Assembly (NCBI GenBank): GCA_928724745.1
Contig: CAKMXJ010000007.1
Span: 310,001 to 374,000, forward strand
DNA: 64,000 nucleotides
Origin: Anthracocystis setariae
Lineage: Eukaryota > Basidiomycota > Ustilaginomycetes > Ustilaginales > Ustilaginaceae
Direction: 5' to 3'
In this document: positions 49,407 to 59,306 of the stretch, piece after piece
How the letters are laid out: each line of letters starts with the position of its first letter
How positions within the stretch are numbered: the stretch's first letter is position 1
Position numbers and translations under genes: made by a program
The notes under the pieces: generated by a model
What the model was told of the DNA's origin: nothing
Seen by the model: only the letters and a program-made list of their open reading frames with translations
Databases searched by the model: none

Positions 49407-52400
49407 TTAGACATCCCGAATACTCTCGAACTGAGCCTTTGCTGCCAACATGGCGTCCTTCTCAGCCTGTAGATTCTTCAATTTTTCCGCGGTCGCCTCC
49501 TTAACCTCCTGTGGCATCCTGGACCACTCCTGAGGCTTGCTCATCGGTGCCGAGATCTTATCGATCCCGACACTGTTGAGATGCAATTTCTTATCCAACT
49601 TTGCCAACTCCTGGTCGATATCGACCAACCCCCTAATCAACAGATGCGCATTCAAACGCGATGAGATCGACGACACCGCACATCCCTTCGGCACCTCACT
49701 CGCCGAACCAACAATTTGCACACTGTTGCACCCCTTAACCAACGTCTGAGCCACCTCGGCCGAACGCTGCAGCGTCTCGAAGAACGCAACGTCGGAAGTC
49801 TCGAAAAACACCTGCACATCCTTCAACAGGTTGTAATCCGTACACATCCCCCTAACCGCTCGAACGGCGGCAAACACTTCTTCAAACGCAACCTCAGCCT
49901 GCGAATCCTCGCGACTTGCCATGTACACGGGATACCTCGCCAACGCAATACTCTCCACCCTCTCTGCCGCCCTCCTCGGCAACCTCTGCCACAACTCCTC
50001 GGTAACAAACGGCATAAACGGATGCAACAGCTTCAAGCCCGCATCCAAACACGTATACAAGGTCTGCTGCGCACTCGCCTTAGCCTTGTCATCTTTGGCG
50101 CCCGAATCGGTGATCGGCTTGATCGCCTCAATGTACACATCGCACAGCTCGTACAGCCAGAAATTGTACACCGCCGAAGTGGCCGACATAAAGTTGCGCT
50201 CCTTGAGACACTCGTTCACCGTCTTGGCCGCAGTGTTGAGTTTGTGCAGGATCCACTTTTCCACCAGCGATTCGTGGCCGCTGGGTTCGTCGGTCGAGGC
50301 GGGTTGGAACGTGGCGATGGGTTCGAGCTTGAGCAGTGCAAACTTGGTGGCGTTCCACAGCTTGTTGCAGAACTTGCGGTAGCCTTCGACACGCAGGATG
50401 TCGAGGTTGATATCGCGTCCGGCACTGGTGTAGGCGCAGAGCGCGAAACGCAAAGCATCGGTACCACATTGAGGGATGCCCTTAGGGAAATCCTTCTTCT
50501 GACCCTGAGCCGCCTTGGCGATCTCCTTGTCGTCAAGGTTGCCCTCCTTGAGCTTGGTGTGCAGACCATCGAGCGAAATGCCCTCGATGACGTCGAGAGG
50601 GTCGATGACGTTACCGAGCGACTTGGACATCTTTCGTCCATGAGCGTCGCGAACCATGGCGTGGCAGAAGACCTCCTTGAACGGCAGACTGCCAGTGAGG
50701 TACACACCAAGCATGCACATCCTAGCAACCCAGAAGAAGAGGATATCCCAACCAGTCTCGAGCAGCGACGACGGGTAGAAGTGCTTGAGATCGTCCGTCT
50801 TGTCGGGCCAACCCATGATCGAAAACGGCCAGAGACCTGAACTAAACCACGTGTCGAGCACATCCTCGTCCTGCTCCAAGGTGAACTTTTTGCCATCCGC
50901 AAGCTTGGCACCTCGCTGCTGAGCCTCTTCCAAGTTCCTACCGACGACCCAGAATTTTTCATCGGCGCGGTCCTGGTTCTCTCCCTCGATGTTGACAAAG
51001 TAGACAGGGCAGCGGTGACCCCACCAGAGCTGACGCGAGATACACCAGTCCTGGATGTTTTCCATCCATCGGAAGAACTCCTTCTCTGAGACCTGGGGGG
51101 TGATGGACATCTCACCGGCACGCACCTTCTCGATAACCTTGGCGGCGAGAGGCTGGCAGTTGACCCACCACTGAGGCTTCATGATGGGCTCGATAACATC
51201 ACCCGATCGCGAGCAGATGGGGACGGTCATCGGGTTGTCCTTGGTCTCGACGTAGCTGCCGATCTCCTTGAGCTTGTCGATGACAGCGCGACGCGCCGAG
51301 AATCGCTTCATGCCTGCAAACTCGCCGCAGTTGTGGTTGAGCGTACCGTCATCGTTGAGGATGTTGATGAACTCGAGGTTGTGACGCTTGCCGACCTCGT
51401 AATCGTTGGGGTCGTGAGCAGGGGTGATCTTGACGGCACCGGTTCCAAACTCCATATCGACGACGATCGAGTCGGGCACGATGGGGATCTTGCGACCGGG
51501 GACGAAGGGGTGGACGACGTTCTTGCCGTGGAGGTGCTTGTATCGCGGGTCGTCGGGGTGAACGGCGACAGCGGTATCACCGAGCATGGTCTCGGGACGA
51601 GTGGTGGCAACGACAATCTTCTCGTCGCTGCCCTCGATCTGGTAGGAGAAGCTGACGATGACGCCAAACTCGATGCGCTCGTTGGCAGGGTAGCCAGGGA
51701 CGTTCATGAGGGTGCGTCCGTTGAGCTGCTTCTGGTCGACCTCGAGGTTGGAGAGGGTGGTGTGAAGCTTGCAGCACCAGTTGACGAGACGGTTGGCACG
51801 GTAGATGATGCCATCCTCGTGAAGCTTGCAGAAAGCCTCGGTGACGGCCTTGCAACGAGGAGCGTCCATGGTGAAGGCCTCCCTGGAAAAGTCGTACGAG
51901 GCACCGAGACGACGCATCTGGTTCGAGATACGCGACTTGTAGTCGTCCTTCCACTCAAAGACCTTTTCGAGGAACTTTTCGCGACCGTAATCGTAGCGAG
52001 TCTTGCCCTCGAGTTTGGCGATGCGCTTCTCGACAACGCTCTGGGTAGCGATTCCGGCATGGTCGTAGCCGGGGTTGAAGAGCGTCCTGTAGCCGTTCAT
52101 GCGGTACCATCGGATCAAGGTGTCCTGGATAGAGATGGTGAGGGCGTGTCCGATGTGGAGCGAGCCAGTGACGTTGGGAGGTGGGGCGGGGACGATGAAA
52201 GTGTTTTCGGGGTCATATGGATCCGACTCGGAGGGCTCGGCGGGCTTGAAGTGGTTGCTCTTTTCCCACCACTGGTACCAGCTCTGTTCGACGTGGATGG
52301 GGTTGTAGCCGCTCTCCATGGGCTGGGAAAGATCCTTTTTGTCGCCTGGGACAGTGTTGTTGACCCACTCGGGTTCGTCTTTGACCTCCTTCTTGGGTTT

Positions 52401-52742
52401 CTCCTTCTTGGCGGCACCGGAGCCGGCAGCGTTTGGTGCAGGCTTGTCGCTCTTGAGAGCATCCTTGGCAGCTTGCTTGGCTTGCTTCTCGGCGAGCTTG
52501 GCGGCCTTCTTCATGGCGCTCTTGGTCATGGGCTGGCCATCGGGACCGAGAGGAGCATCGGAGGGAGGCTGCTCGGGAGCAGCGGGTGGTGTGGAGGAAG
52601 ACATGTTGCGAGAGGGATAGTATCTAGCGAAGCTGTTGAGAGATGAGCAAGTCTTTGGGGTTGTGCTGATGCGAGCTGAAAGCGCCGGTACCTGTCGAGA
52701 GCTGAGGACGATAGAGGCTAGGATTCGGCCGCGAGGCAGCAT
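49407..52742 (-). CDS. VAS1: Valyl-tRNA synthetase, mitochondrial and cytosolic forms
   Basis: The full frame from 52742 is 1111 aa. Residues 1-46 (MLPRGRILASIVLSSRQVPA...) are Arg/Ser-rich without acids and fit a mitochondrial presequence. A second in-frame ATG at 52604 (MSSSTPPAAPEQPP) gives the 1065-aa cytosolic form with the Lys/Ala-rich extension typical of eukaryotic ValRS. The HIGH motif is at about residue 194 (NVTGSLHIGHALT) and KMSKS at about 702 (GRKMSKSLGNVIDP), with the large editing domain between them (TTRPETMLGDTAVAVHP). The anticodon-binding domain and a C-terminal coiled coil (about 1035-1105) follow. In yeast, one VAS1 gene makes both forms by two starts, and the layout here is the same. 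No intron is seen. Confidence 0.96.
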   Translation of the reverse strand: MLPRGRILASIVLSSRQVPALSARISTTPKTCSSLNSFARYYPSRNMSSSTPPAAPEQPPSDAPLGPDGQPMTKSAMKKAAKLAEKQAKQAAKDALKSDKPAPNAAGSGAAKKEKPKKEVKDEPEWVNNTVPGDKKDLSQPMESGYNPIHVEQSWYQWWEKSNHFKPAEPSESDPYDPENTFIVPAPPPNVTGSLHIGHALTISIQDTLIRWYRMNGYRTLFNPGYDHAGIATQSVVEKRIAKLEGKTRYDYGREKFLEKVFEWKDDYKSRISNQMRRLGASYDFSREAFTMDAPRCKAVTEAFCKLHEDGIIYRANRLVNWCCKLHTTLSNLEVDQKQLNGRTLMNVPGYPANERIEFGVIVSFSYQIEGSDEKIVVATTRPETMLGDTAVAVHPDDPRYKHLHGKNVVHPFVPGRKIPIVPDSIVVDMEFGTGAVKITPAHDPNDYEVGKRHNLEFINILNDDGTLNHNCGEFAGMKRFSARRAVIDKLKEIGSYVETKDNPMTVPICSRSGDVIEPIMKPQWWVNCQPLAAKVIEKVRAGEMSITPQVSEKEFFRWMENIQDWCISRQLWWGHRCPVYFVNIEGENQDRADEKFWVVGRNLEEAQQRGAKLADGKKFTLEQDEDVLDTWFSSGLWPFSIMGWPDKTDDLKHFYPSSLLETGWDILFFWVARMCMLGVYLTGSLPFKEVFCHAMVRDAHGRKMSKSLGNVIDPLDVIEGISLDGLHTKLKEGNLDDKEIAKAAQGQKKDFPKGIPQCGTDALRFALCAYTSAGRDINLDILRVEGYRKFCNKLWNATKFALLKLEPIATFQPASTDEPSGHESLVEKWILHKLNTAAKTVNECLKERNFMSATSAVYNFWLYELCDVYIEAIKPITDSGAKDDKAKASAQQTLYTCLDAGLKLLHPFMPFVTEELWQRLPRRAAERVESIALARYPVYMASREDSQAEVAFEEVFAAVRAVRGMCTDYNLLKDVQVFFETSDVAFFETLQRSAEVAQTLVKGCNSVQIVGSASEVPKGCAVSSISSRLNAHLLIRGLVDIDQELAKLDKKLHLNSVGIDKISAPMSKPQEWSRMPQEVKEATAEKLKNLQAEKDAMLAAKAQFESIRDV

Positions 52743-53492
52743 GCAAAGCGGACTGTGAGCCAGTCTTTTATGGATGTGCGGGGATTTGCAACTTGGTGAA
52801 GGAGTGAGACGGCACAGATGATTGCTGAGCGTCGATGATGTGAGTCGTTGGCGTCCGAGTCAGTTTTAGCTGAGCAGCGGATGGAATAAGCAGTGACTCG
52901 GGGTTGGGAAGAGGTGGTATGGTATGGTATGTTAGCAACAAGGTGTTGGTAGCGGCGCAAAGCTGCAAAAGCTGCAGAGCGCACAAGCAGCGCTCGCACA
53001 CGCTTTCTTTCGTTTTCTGACTCGTGAAATTTTCTGAGCACAGTGTGGCTGCTTCAGAATCGGGCCAGGCGACTATGCCCGATCGCAGATAACAATTCCC
53101 AAAAATGTATGTGAATTTTTGGCCCGAATTTTTTGTTTGTTTCGCATTTTGCAAAAACAAAAAGAAATGAAATACGTGCATTCCATGTCGTGTGTCTGCG
53201 CTCTGAATTCACTGTTGGACGGCGCAAAATTCGTGTCATGGCTTTCAAAGCTATGACTCGCTCGCAACCGAGCGTGGAGGGGCACGGTCCAACACTGCCG
53301 CTCAGTAAAGTGCAGTACAGTATTATTAATATGTACTGTATGCTCCTGTTCTTCCAGAGTCTCTGCTCCTAACCGAATCACAATCCAAACCAATCCTCTC
53401 TTTCCTCCTCCATCTCATCACCAGCTATCCTCCTCCCATCGCACCTCAGTCCAACTTTGACACCGTCCCGCTCATCCCGTCTGCCAACCAGC
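52743..53492. other. Divergent promoter region, VAS1 / methyltransferase
   Basis: It includes AT-rich DNA at 53100-53170 and, at 53313-53342, two copies of the dispersed motif in opposite orientation around TATTATTAATATG. This pair is the only AT-rich element near a possible methyltransferase promoter. Confidence 0.5.
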
Positions 53493-54323
53493 ATGAAGCC
53501 CTATCCCGCCGACTTGCATGCCGGCCCGGCGCGTCCCGCCACGCTATTCGAGTTCATCGTTGCTAGCTTGACGCCCATCTTGATCACCGTCCAACTCTAT
53601 TTTTCGGGCTTTCCTGGAGCGCTCATCGAACAACTTCGTCATCCGTCGCTGTTCAACCTGATCAACCCACTCCACTGGAAGAATCTCATCTTCGCCCACG
53701 GGTTTGGCACCATCCTCAAAGGCGCGGATGAGATGTATGTCAATCTCAAGCAGCCTTTGCTTCGTTCTGCCTACGGTCGAGTTCTCGAAATCGGAGCTGG
53801 TGCTGGTCACTCGGTCGTACACTACGATACTACCAAGATCGAGCGTCTCTACTGTCTCGAACCCTACGAACCACTTCGACGACAACTCACCGCTAAGCTC
53901 GATCAACTCGGACTTGACAAAAAGAGCACCGTAATCCCCGTCGGCATCGACAAGCACAGTCGTCACGCCCTGCTCCAAGCCGGCATCGAACCTGAATCGC
54001 TCGACACCATCGTGATCTTCCAAGTGCTCTGCTCCATCCCAGATCCAAAAGCCCACCTCGACTTCCTCCAAAGCCTCCTAAAACCAGGCGGCCAAATCAT
54101 CCTCTTCGAACACGTCGGCAGCAAACACACCCTGGCGCGCACAATCCAATCCCTATGGACCCCAATCTGGTCCTTCAACTTTGGCGGCTGTCAACTCAAC
54201 AGAGACTCGGCAGACTGGCTCAGAGATATCGGAGGCTGGAAAACCGTCGATGTGAAAAGACCTAAACACGAAACTTCCGCAGATCTAGTCCCTCATGCTA
54301 TAGGCACTTTTGTCAAGGAATAA
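53493..54323 (+). CDS. SAM-dependent methyltransferase with an N-terminal hydrophobic segment
   Basis: The ATG at 53493 gives 276 residues in one exon. A hydrophobic segment at about 18-40 (FEFIVASLTPILITVQLYFS) probably anchors the protein to a membrane. It is followed by a class I Rossmann methyltransferase: motif I VLEIGAGAGHSV (about residue 98), an acidic residue after the second strand (LYCLEPYEP), motif IV-like TIVIFQVLCSIPDP, and LLKPGGQIILFEHVGS. The arrangement resembles METTL7-type proteins of ER and lipid droplets. The substrate is unknown. An earlier frame from 53457 starts with TTG and is unlikely. The stop is followed by C11 and (AC)n tracts. Confidence 0.82.
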   Translation: MKPYPADLHAGPARPATLFEFIVASLTPILITVQLYFSGFPGALIEQLRHPSLFNLINPLHWKNLIFAHGFGTILKGADEMYVNLKQPLLRSAYGRVLEIGAGAGHSVVHYDTTKIERLYCLEPYEPLRRQLTAKLDQLGLDKKSTVIPVGIDKHSRHALLQAGIEPESLDTIVIFQVLCSIPDPKAHLDFLQSLLKPGGQIILFEHVGSKHTLARTIQSLWTPIWSFNFGGCQLNRDSADWLRDIGGWKTVDVKRPKHETSADLVPHAIGTFVKE

Positions 54324-54479
54324 ATCCCCCCCCCCCCCACACACACACACCTGCAGTTTCATATGGATAGCAACCTCTGTACTCATTGCAAATCAACGCA
54401 TAATGTTACATAACAAACCTCCCCTCCCCTCCTATCCCACTACCAAACTTAAAAGTGCATGTGTGTCGCACAAAACGGA

Positions 54480-54484
<5 letters not shown>

Positions 54485-54517
<33 letters not shown>
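54485..54517. repeat. T33 homopolymer directly after the Zn2Cys6 gene's stop codon
   Basis: Thirty-three T on the plus strand are 33 A in the sense of the minus-strand gene, beginning one base after its TAA stop (54519-54521). A C run and (AC)n lie at 54327-54350 on the other side of the short convergent gap. Confidence 0.9.
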
Positions 54518-54518
54518 C

Positions 54519-57500
54519 TTACTGCCGATTGTTGAGCATCTGGGAAAAATTCTCCCAGGCATACCACATACCGGCAAGATTGTTGCCCTGTGCACTTGGA
54601 TCCAACGCGTCCTTTCCAGCCGCTGCCTCTGCCTCTGCCTCTGCCTCAGCTGCGGCGGCTGCGGCTGCAGCGACGGCGTTGAGGGCGATTTCGTCGCCGC
54701 TACCGCCTGCTTTAACATTTTGCTGCTGCTGTTGTTGCTGATCGTATGTGCGTGCGAGTGAGTTCTGCACATACGTGCGGTATGATGCCGACGATGCCTG
54801 ATCCCCACGAGCCGGGTTCTGATGGTTGTAGTGCTGCGAGAACGACATAGGTCGATCCGGCATATCCGGATGAATCTCGCGACCTCCAAGCAGTTCGTAC
54901 AGATTGTACGCTTCAGTCGCCGACGCGTCCGCTTGCCCACCATCGCCACCACTCGCCGCCGCATTCGCTTCGGCGGCCGACATGCCATCATGCCCTCGGG
55001 ATTGCTCTTCGCCCGTCGACGAGCTCGCACCAGCATGCGCATTAGCATCACCCGCGTCGTCGGTCTGCCCACCTTGCTGCTGCGGCTGCCAGCCATCGCC
55101 ATTCTGCTGTTCCGGTTGCGACATCATGCCCTGTCCAAATCCGACAGGGTAAGCCACGGGAACGCCCACCATAGGACGGTCCAGCAACGACTCACTCCAG
55201 AATGCATTGCCTGACTGTGGGCCCAAGTGGTTGGGATCCGTAGGCAGACCGACAAATGGCAGCAGGAATGCCGGGATGCGGTCCGGACCTCCATCCACGT
55301 CGGAACGCGAGTTCGGGTCGCTTCCATCCTTGCCCTCTTCTCCGCCAAGCGATGGGTCCAAAGCGCCAATCATACCACCGTCGCGCTGTTCGGATCCGTA
55401 GCCCTTGGCTTGACCCGAGGCGGCGGCTGCAGAGGCACCCTCGTTGGTGTCGCCGTTGGCACGTTGGTTGCTAGCGGCTGCCGATGAAGTGGCTGTCGAT
55501 TTGCCTGCAGCCAGCGTAGCAATGTCGCCGCCGATGCCATGCAGCATCTGCTTGAGCGTCGAGCTGTAGCGACCTGCCTGCTCGGCAACATTGGTAAGTC
55601 TCGCCATGCGCGACAGCGTGTCGAGCAGGTCGAGCGCCTTCTGGATGTGAGGTCGGTGCACCTGCGAGCTGGGATCCAGCTTGCAGTGTATGGCCAGGAT
55701 GAGGCCGGCGTTGAAGGCAAAGTAGGCACACTGGTTGTACATGGCATTGGCAGGCAAAGTGGCGAGCACGTCTTCGACCGTGTTGATCAGCGCCTCGGCA
55801 GACTGCAAGCATACCTCGAGCGACTTCTGCACCGACTCAGGCGGCTTCCATGCCCCCTGCTCGTCGATGTAGGGTCGGTGCAGAGTGATCATGCACTGAT
55901 GGTACATGAACTCGAGACTGTAGCCCTGCTGGTAGTCTTGCAATTCTTCGGTGATCTTGGGGTCATAGACTCGATTCTTGAAGGTCTGCGCCGATAACTG
56001 AGCAATCAGATCTTCACTTGGGCGCACGGAGCCCTTGGAACGGCGCTCAAAGTGGCGCTTGAACTTTTCCGGCAGGTTCTCGCGCCACTTTGCGTACTCG
56101 TCGTTGAGGTTGGGGTCGGGTGGCGACGAGATGCCGAAGCGGAAGAGCTGCTGACTCTGGCGCAGGAAGATGTGGTAGATGCGGAAACGGGCCCAGTGGT
56201 AGTCAAAGTTGTTTTGGCTTGGCGTGCGAGGTACCAAAGCAGTGGCTCCGGGAGGCAGGATGATACGACTAGGGTCAGGATCGGCGAGACCCGCTCGCTC
56301 GTACAGGGCGTACAAAGCGTCATAGTCGTCAGGGTACTGGGTGTCGAAGCCCTCGTGTGTGAGACAAGGGGGCTGACCAATGCGGTGAGCGTGGGCTACT
56401 TCGAAAAAGACAATATTCCACCAGAGGTTCCTGCGGGCCTGTGCTTCCTCGATGCGCATTCCAGACCAATGCTCGGGGTCACGATGCAGACCGGCGGCGT
56501 GGGCAAGACGCGTGGTGAGCGCAAAGCATGTACCGGCGAACTGGAGATTGAGCTCGTTGAGATGCCAAATACCACGGAGCAAGGAGGCTTTGGTCAGATC
56601 GATGGGAGCCTGGAACGCGCTTGACCAAGCCGATGGACAGGCGATCTGAAGAGCGTCAATGCAGTGGCCGGCGACGCTGAGCAAGGTACGTTCGCACGAG
56701 CAGTCAATACCTGGGATGGCAGAGAAGTTTCTGAGGTTTTGTCCTTCGAATTCGGAAGAGTTCCTCTTGACCTGGAGGGTGAGAGCGAGAATGACGAGCA
56801 GCAGGGGGACGAGGGGAGGATCGGCGGGCATGGTGGTGGGCTTGGAGTGCCACCATCGAAGGAAGCTCTGGATGCGTGCGATGTTGACATCGATGACGAC
56901 GACATTGACGAAAGGCTCGACTTGGGTCTTGTAGGTGTACAGCAGCGCCGAGATCTCGTCTGCTGTAGGAAGCGTGATGGAACTCTCAAAGAGTACGTCG
57001 GCGATGGCAGCGGCACGTGCAGCATTGACACGCGTGTTGAAGTCGCGGTTGCGATCGCGTCCGACCTCTTCGAGCTTCTCGACGGTTTCGCGACGGGTTT
57101 GCATCATGAGTGCTTGACGACGATCGTTGACACGTGGGAAGTCGGCTCGCTTAAAGACACGTCCGTTGCCGCTGACGAGAACCGGATCTTCGGGCTCCTT
57201 GCGCTTGCGAACCATGGGCGAGCCTATGGATGAGTCGGCGGCAAAGTCTTCTTCGTCGGAGCCAGGTCGCTTGCGATCATCGACATAGTGGCAGGGGTCG
57301 TCGGTGGGGTTCTCTCGACAGTTGGCGCAAACGGGCTTGACGCGGTCGCACTTTTGCTTCTTCTCTCGACATTGGAGGCAACTGGTGATCTTGCGGAAAC
57401 GAGTGATCTTGGTGGCCGACTTGGAGCGTGGCTTGGGCTTTGCGCGCTCTTTCTTGGGCTTGGGCGTCGAGGCGAGGCTCATGGACACGTCTGCCTCTTG

Positions 57501-57621
57501 CTTTGTGGGTGAGGCACTGTCGGTAATCATGGAGGCGTCTGGGTCGTCGGCGGCTTGTGGCGCGGTGTCAGTATCTGCTGCGAGGTTGCTAGGGCGGCTC
57601 TGTTGAGCTACAGCGGCGACG

Positions 57622-57654
<33 letters not shown>

Positions 57655-58157
57655 GAGGGATCGATGTCGGACTGCGACTCAGGTCTGGCTGAGGTGGTTG
57701 GTGGAGTGTTTGTATCGGCGTGGGAAGTGGAGTCGACGTCCATGGCAGCGGGGTCAGCGTGGGATTGTTGCTGAGCAGCGCGCTCCTGCTCTTCTTTGAG
57801 GCGCTCCTCTTCGGCATGTCGCTTGGAGGCGTTGACGGCGGCGGCGATGACGGCATCGACATCGCCGAGAGAGCCGGAGGCGGCTAGGAGGGAGGCATGG
57901 GCAGGCTGAGAAAGGTCGGTTGCGGTTGCGTTTGCGGTTGGGATGGAAGTGGAAGTGGAAGTGGACGGATGGGTTTGTGCGGTTGCAACGAGAGCCTCGG
58001 CTTGACGTTGTGCTTCGAGTTGCAAAGCGTGCTGTTGCTGGAGAAGCTGTTGGCGTTGTTCGTGCTCCTTTTGTTGCTGCTGCTCGAGCTCTTCGTCGAG
58101 CTGGGCGGCGGTGGCCAACTCCTGCAGAGGCTGGTCAGGGTTCTGGTGGTCCGACAT
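54519..58157 (-). CDS. Large Zn2Cys6 fungal transcription factor
   Basis: The start at 58157 (MSDHQNPDQPLQEL) gives 1212 residues; the frame continues upstream to 58361 with residues that do not look natural. The N-terminal ~190 residues are Gln/Ala-rich. At about 253-285 is a zinc binuclear cluster, CLQCREKKQKCDRVKPVCA followed by NCRENPTDDPCHYV, with spacing C2C6C5C2C8C. It is preceded by basic residues (KPKPRSKSATKITRFRK). The fungal-specific transcription factor (middle homology) domain covers about 400-900 (GICHLNEL-like helices, LTTRLAHAAGLHRDPEHW). The C-terminus is Gln/Ala-rich. The gene is probably a nuclear DNA-binding regulator; its pathway cannot be told from the sequence. It is intronless despite its size. 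Confidence 0.9.
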
Positions 58158-59306
58158 GGCGAGCCAAGCTGAGCGAGGTGTACACCAAGAACGAGGCGGT
58201 GTGACGGTGCCGACGGGTGCCAAGGGGATGCTGCAGCCAAGAAGCTGTCCGACGCAAGGCGGGTGGAGGACAGAGAGAAGGAGTGCGGGGTTACCGTCCG
58301 ATAGAAAAGCGTGGTGTAGCACCAAAGCTCGGTGAAGCGGATGAAGAATGAATGCACGCACGCACGCGTGGCTCGTGCCTGATAATTATAATAATAATAA
58401 TTGGTGCAGCAGAGCGCGACCTGAAAATGACACCAACGCGAACCGTGTAGCAGCTAATTGGCCGTACAGTATCGACGACAGCGCTCCAACACCAGCAAGG
58501 TTGTTGCGCAGGATGGATGGATGGACGGATGGATGAATGAATGAATGAATGAATGGTCAGCAGCTGTACCAGAGAGGCAGCACCGGATGGATAGCTCGGA
58601 AAGAGTCGGTGCAGTGTGCAGGGTGGAGCTGATAGTGGACAGGATGTAGAGAGGAGAGATGAGTCGGACGAAAGAAAGGATTTTGCATCCATCCAAACCT
58701 TTGACGAGCAACAGTCAACCTCGATCACCGGCCGAATGAGTAGATTTAAAAAAAAGCTTTTTTTGCAATGTGAGATCGTGTCAAATTTATCGATCTGATG
58801 CTGAAAAAAAAATGAACCCGAAGTCGGGAATCGAATTGCCGCGGATCGATTTTTCAGTTTTCTGTACTGTACTGTACTGTAATCCGAAAGTGGAAAAAGC
58901 TTACGCGGTTGCAATTTTAGATTCAAAAGTGAAAATGTAAGCAGAGAGAGAGAGAGAGAGAGAGAGAGCGGTGTTGCATTTCGGTCTGCCGATCTTCGAG
59001 ATGCGTCAAACTTGGTGACAGCACCACACGCTCAACACCCACACCGTGGTCCGACATGAATCCATCCGAGCCATCAATCTGTATCATACTCGAAACCACT
59101 ATCGACATTCGAGCCTCAGCTTATCTTTACTCACTCTCTTTGCTTGGCAAATCTAATCACTCTGGCCAGCTTCGCTCCAACCTTCCGTGACACCAACCGC
59201 TATATAATTCAACCCAATCCAATCCAACCCATCCAATCAACCAACCAACCAACCACGGTTGTCCGATCTTTCTGCATCTCGAGACCATCCCCGGTCTGGC
59301 TTCAGC
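58158..59306. other. Divergent promoter region, Zn2Cys6 regulator / LCB1
   Basis: Repeats dominate: (GGAT)n/(GAAT)n at 58510-58555, A runs near 58747 and 58804, four overlapping TACTGT units at 58862-58881, and (AG)n at 58942-58968. Near 59220-59255 there is a CCAAC/CCAAT-rich stretch just before LCB1. I found no gene. Confidence 0.55.
58942..58968. repeat. (AG)n microsatellite
   Basis: Thirteen AG units about 340 bases before the LCB1 start codon. Confidence 0.9.

Noticed and set aside
51333..52646. 437-codon plus-strand frame opposite VAS1
   Set aside because: It mirrors the ValRS coding sequence and is Val/Asp/Gly-rich in the manner of antisense frames.
58802..58850. tRNA-like B box (TTCGATTCC) followed by a T run on the minus strand
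   Set aside because: The would-be T stem does not pair and no D or anticodon arm can be drawn upstream.
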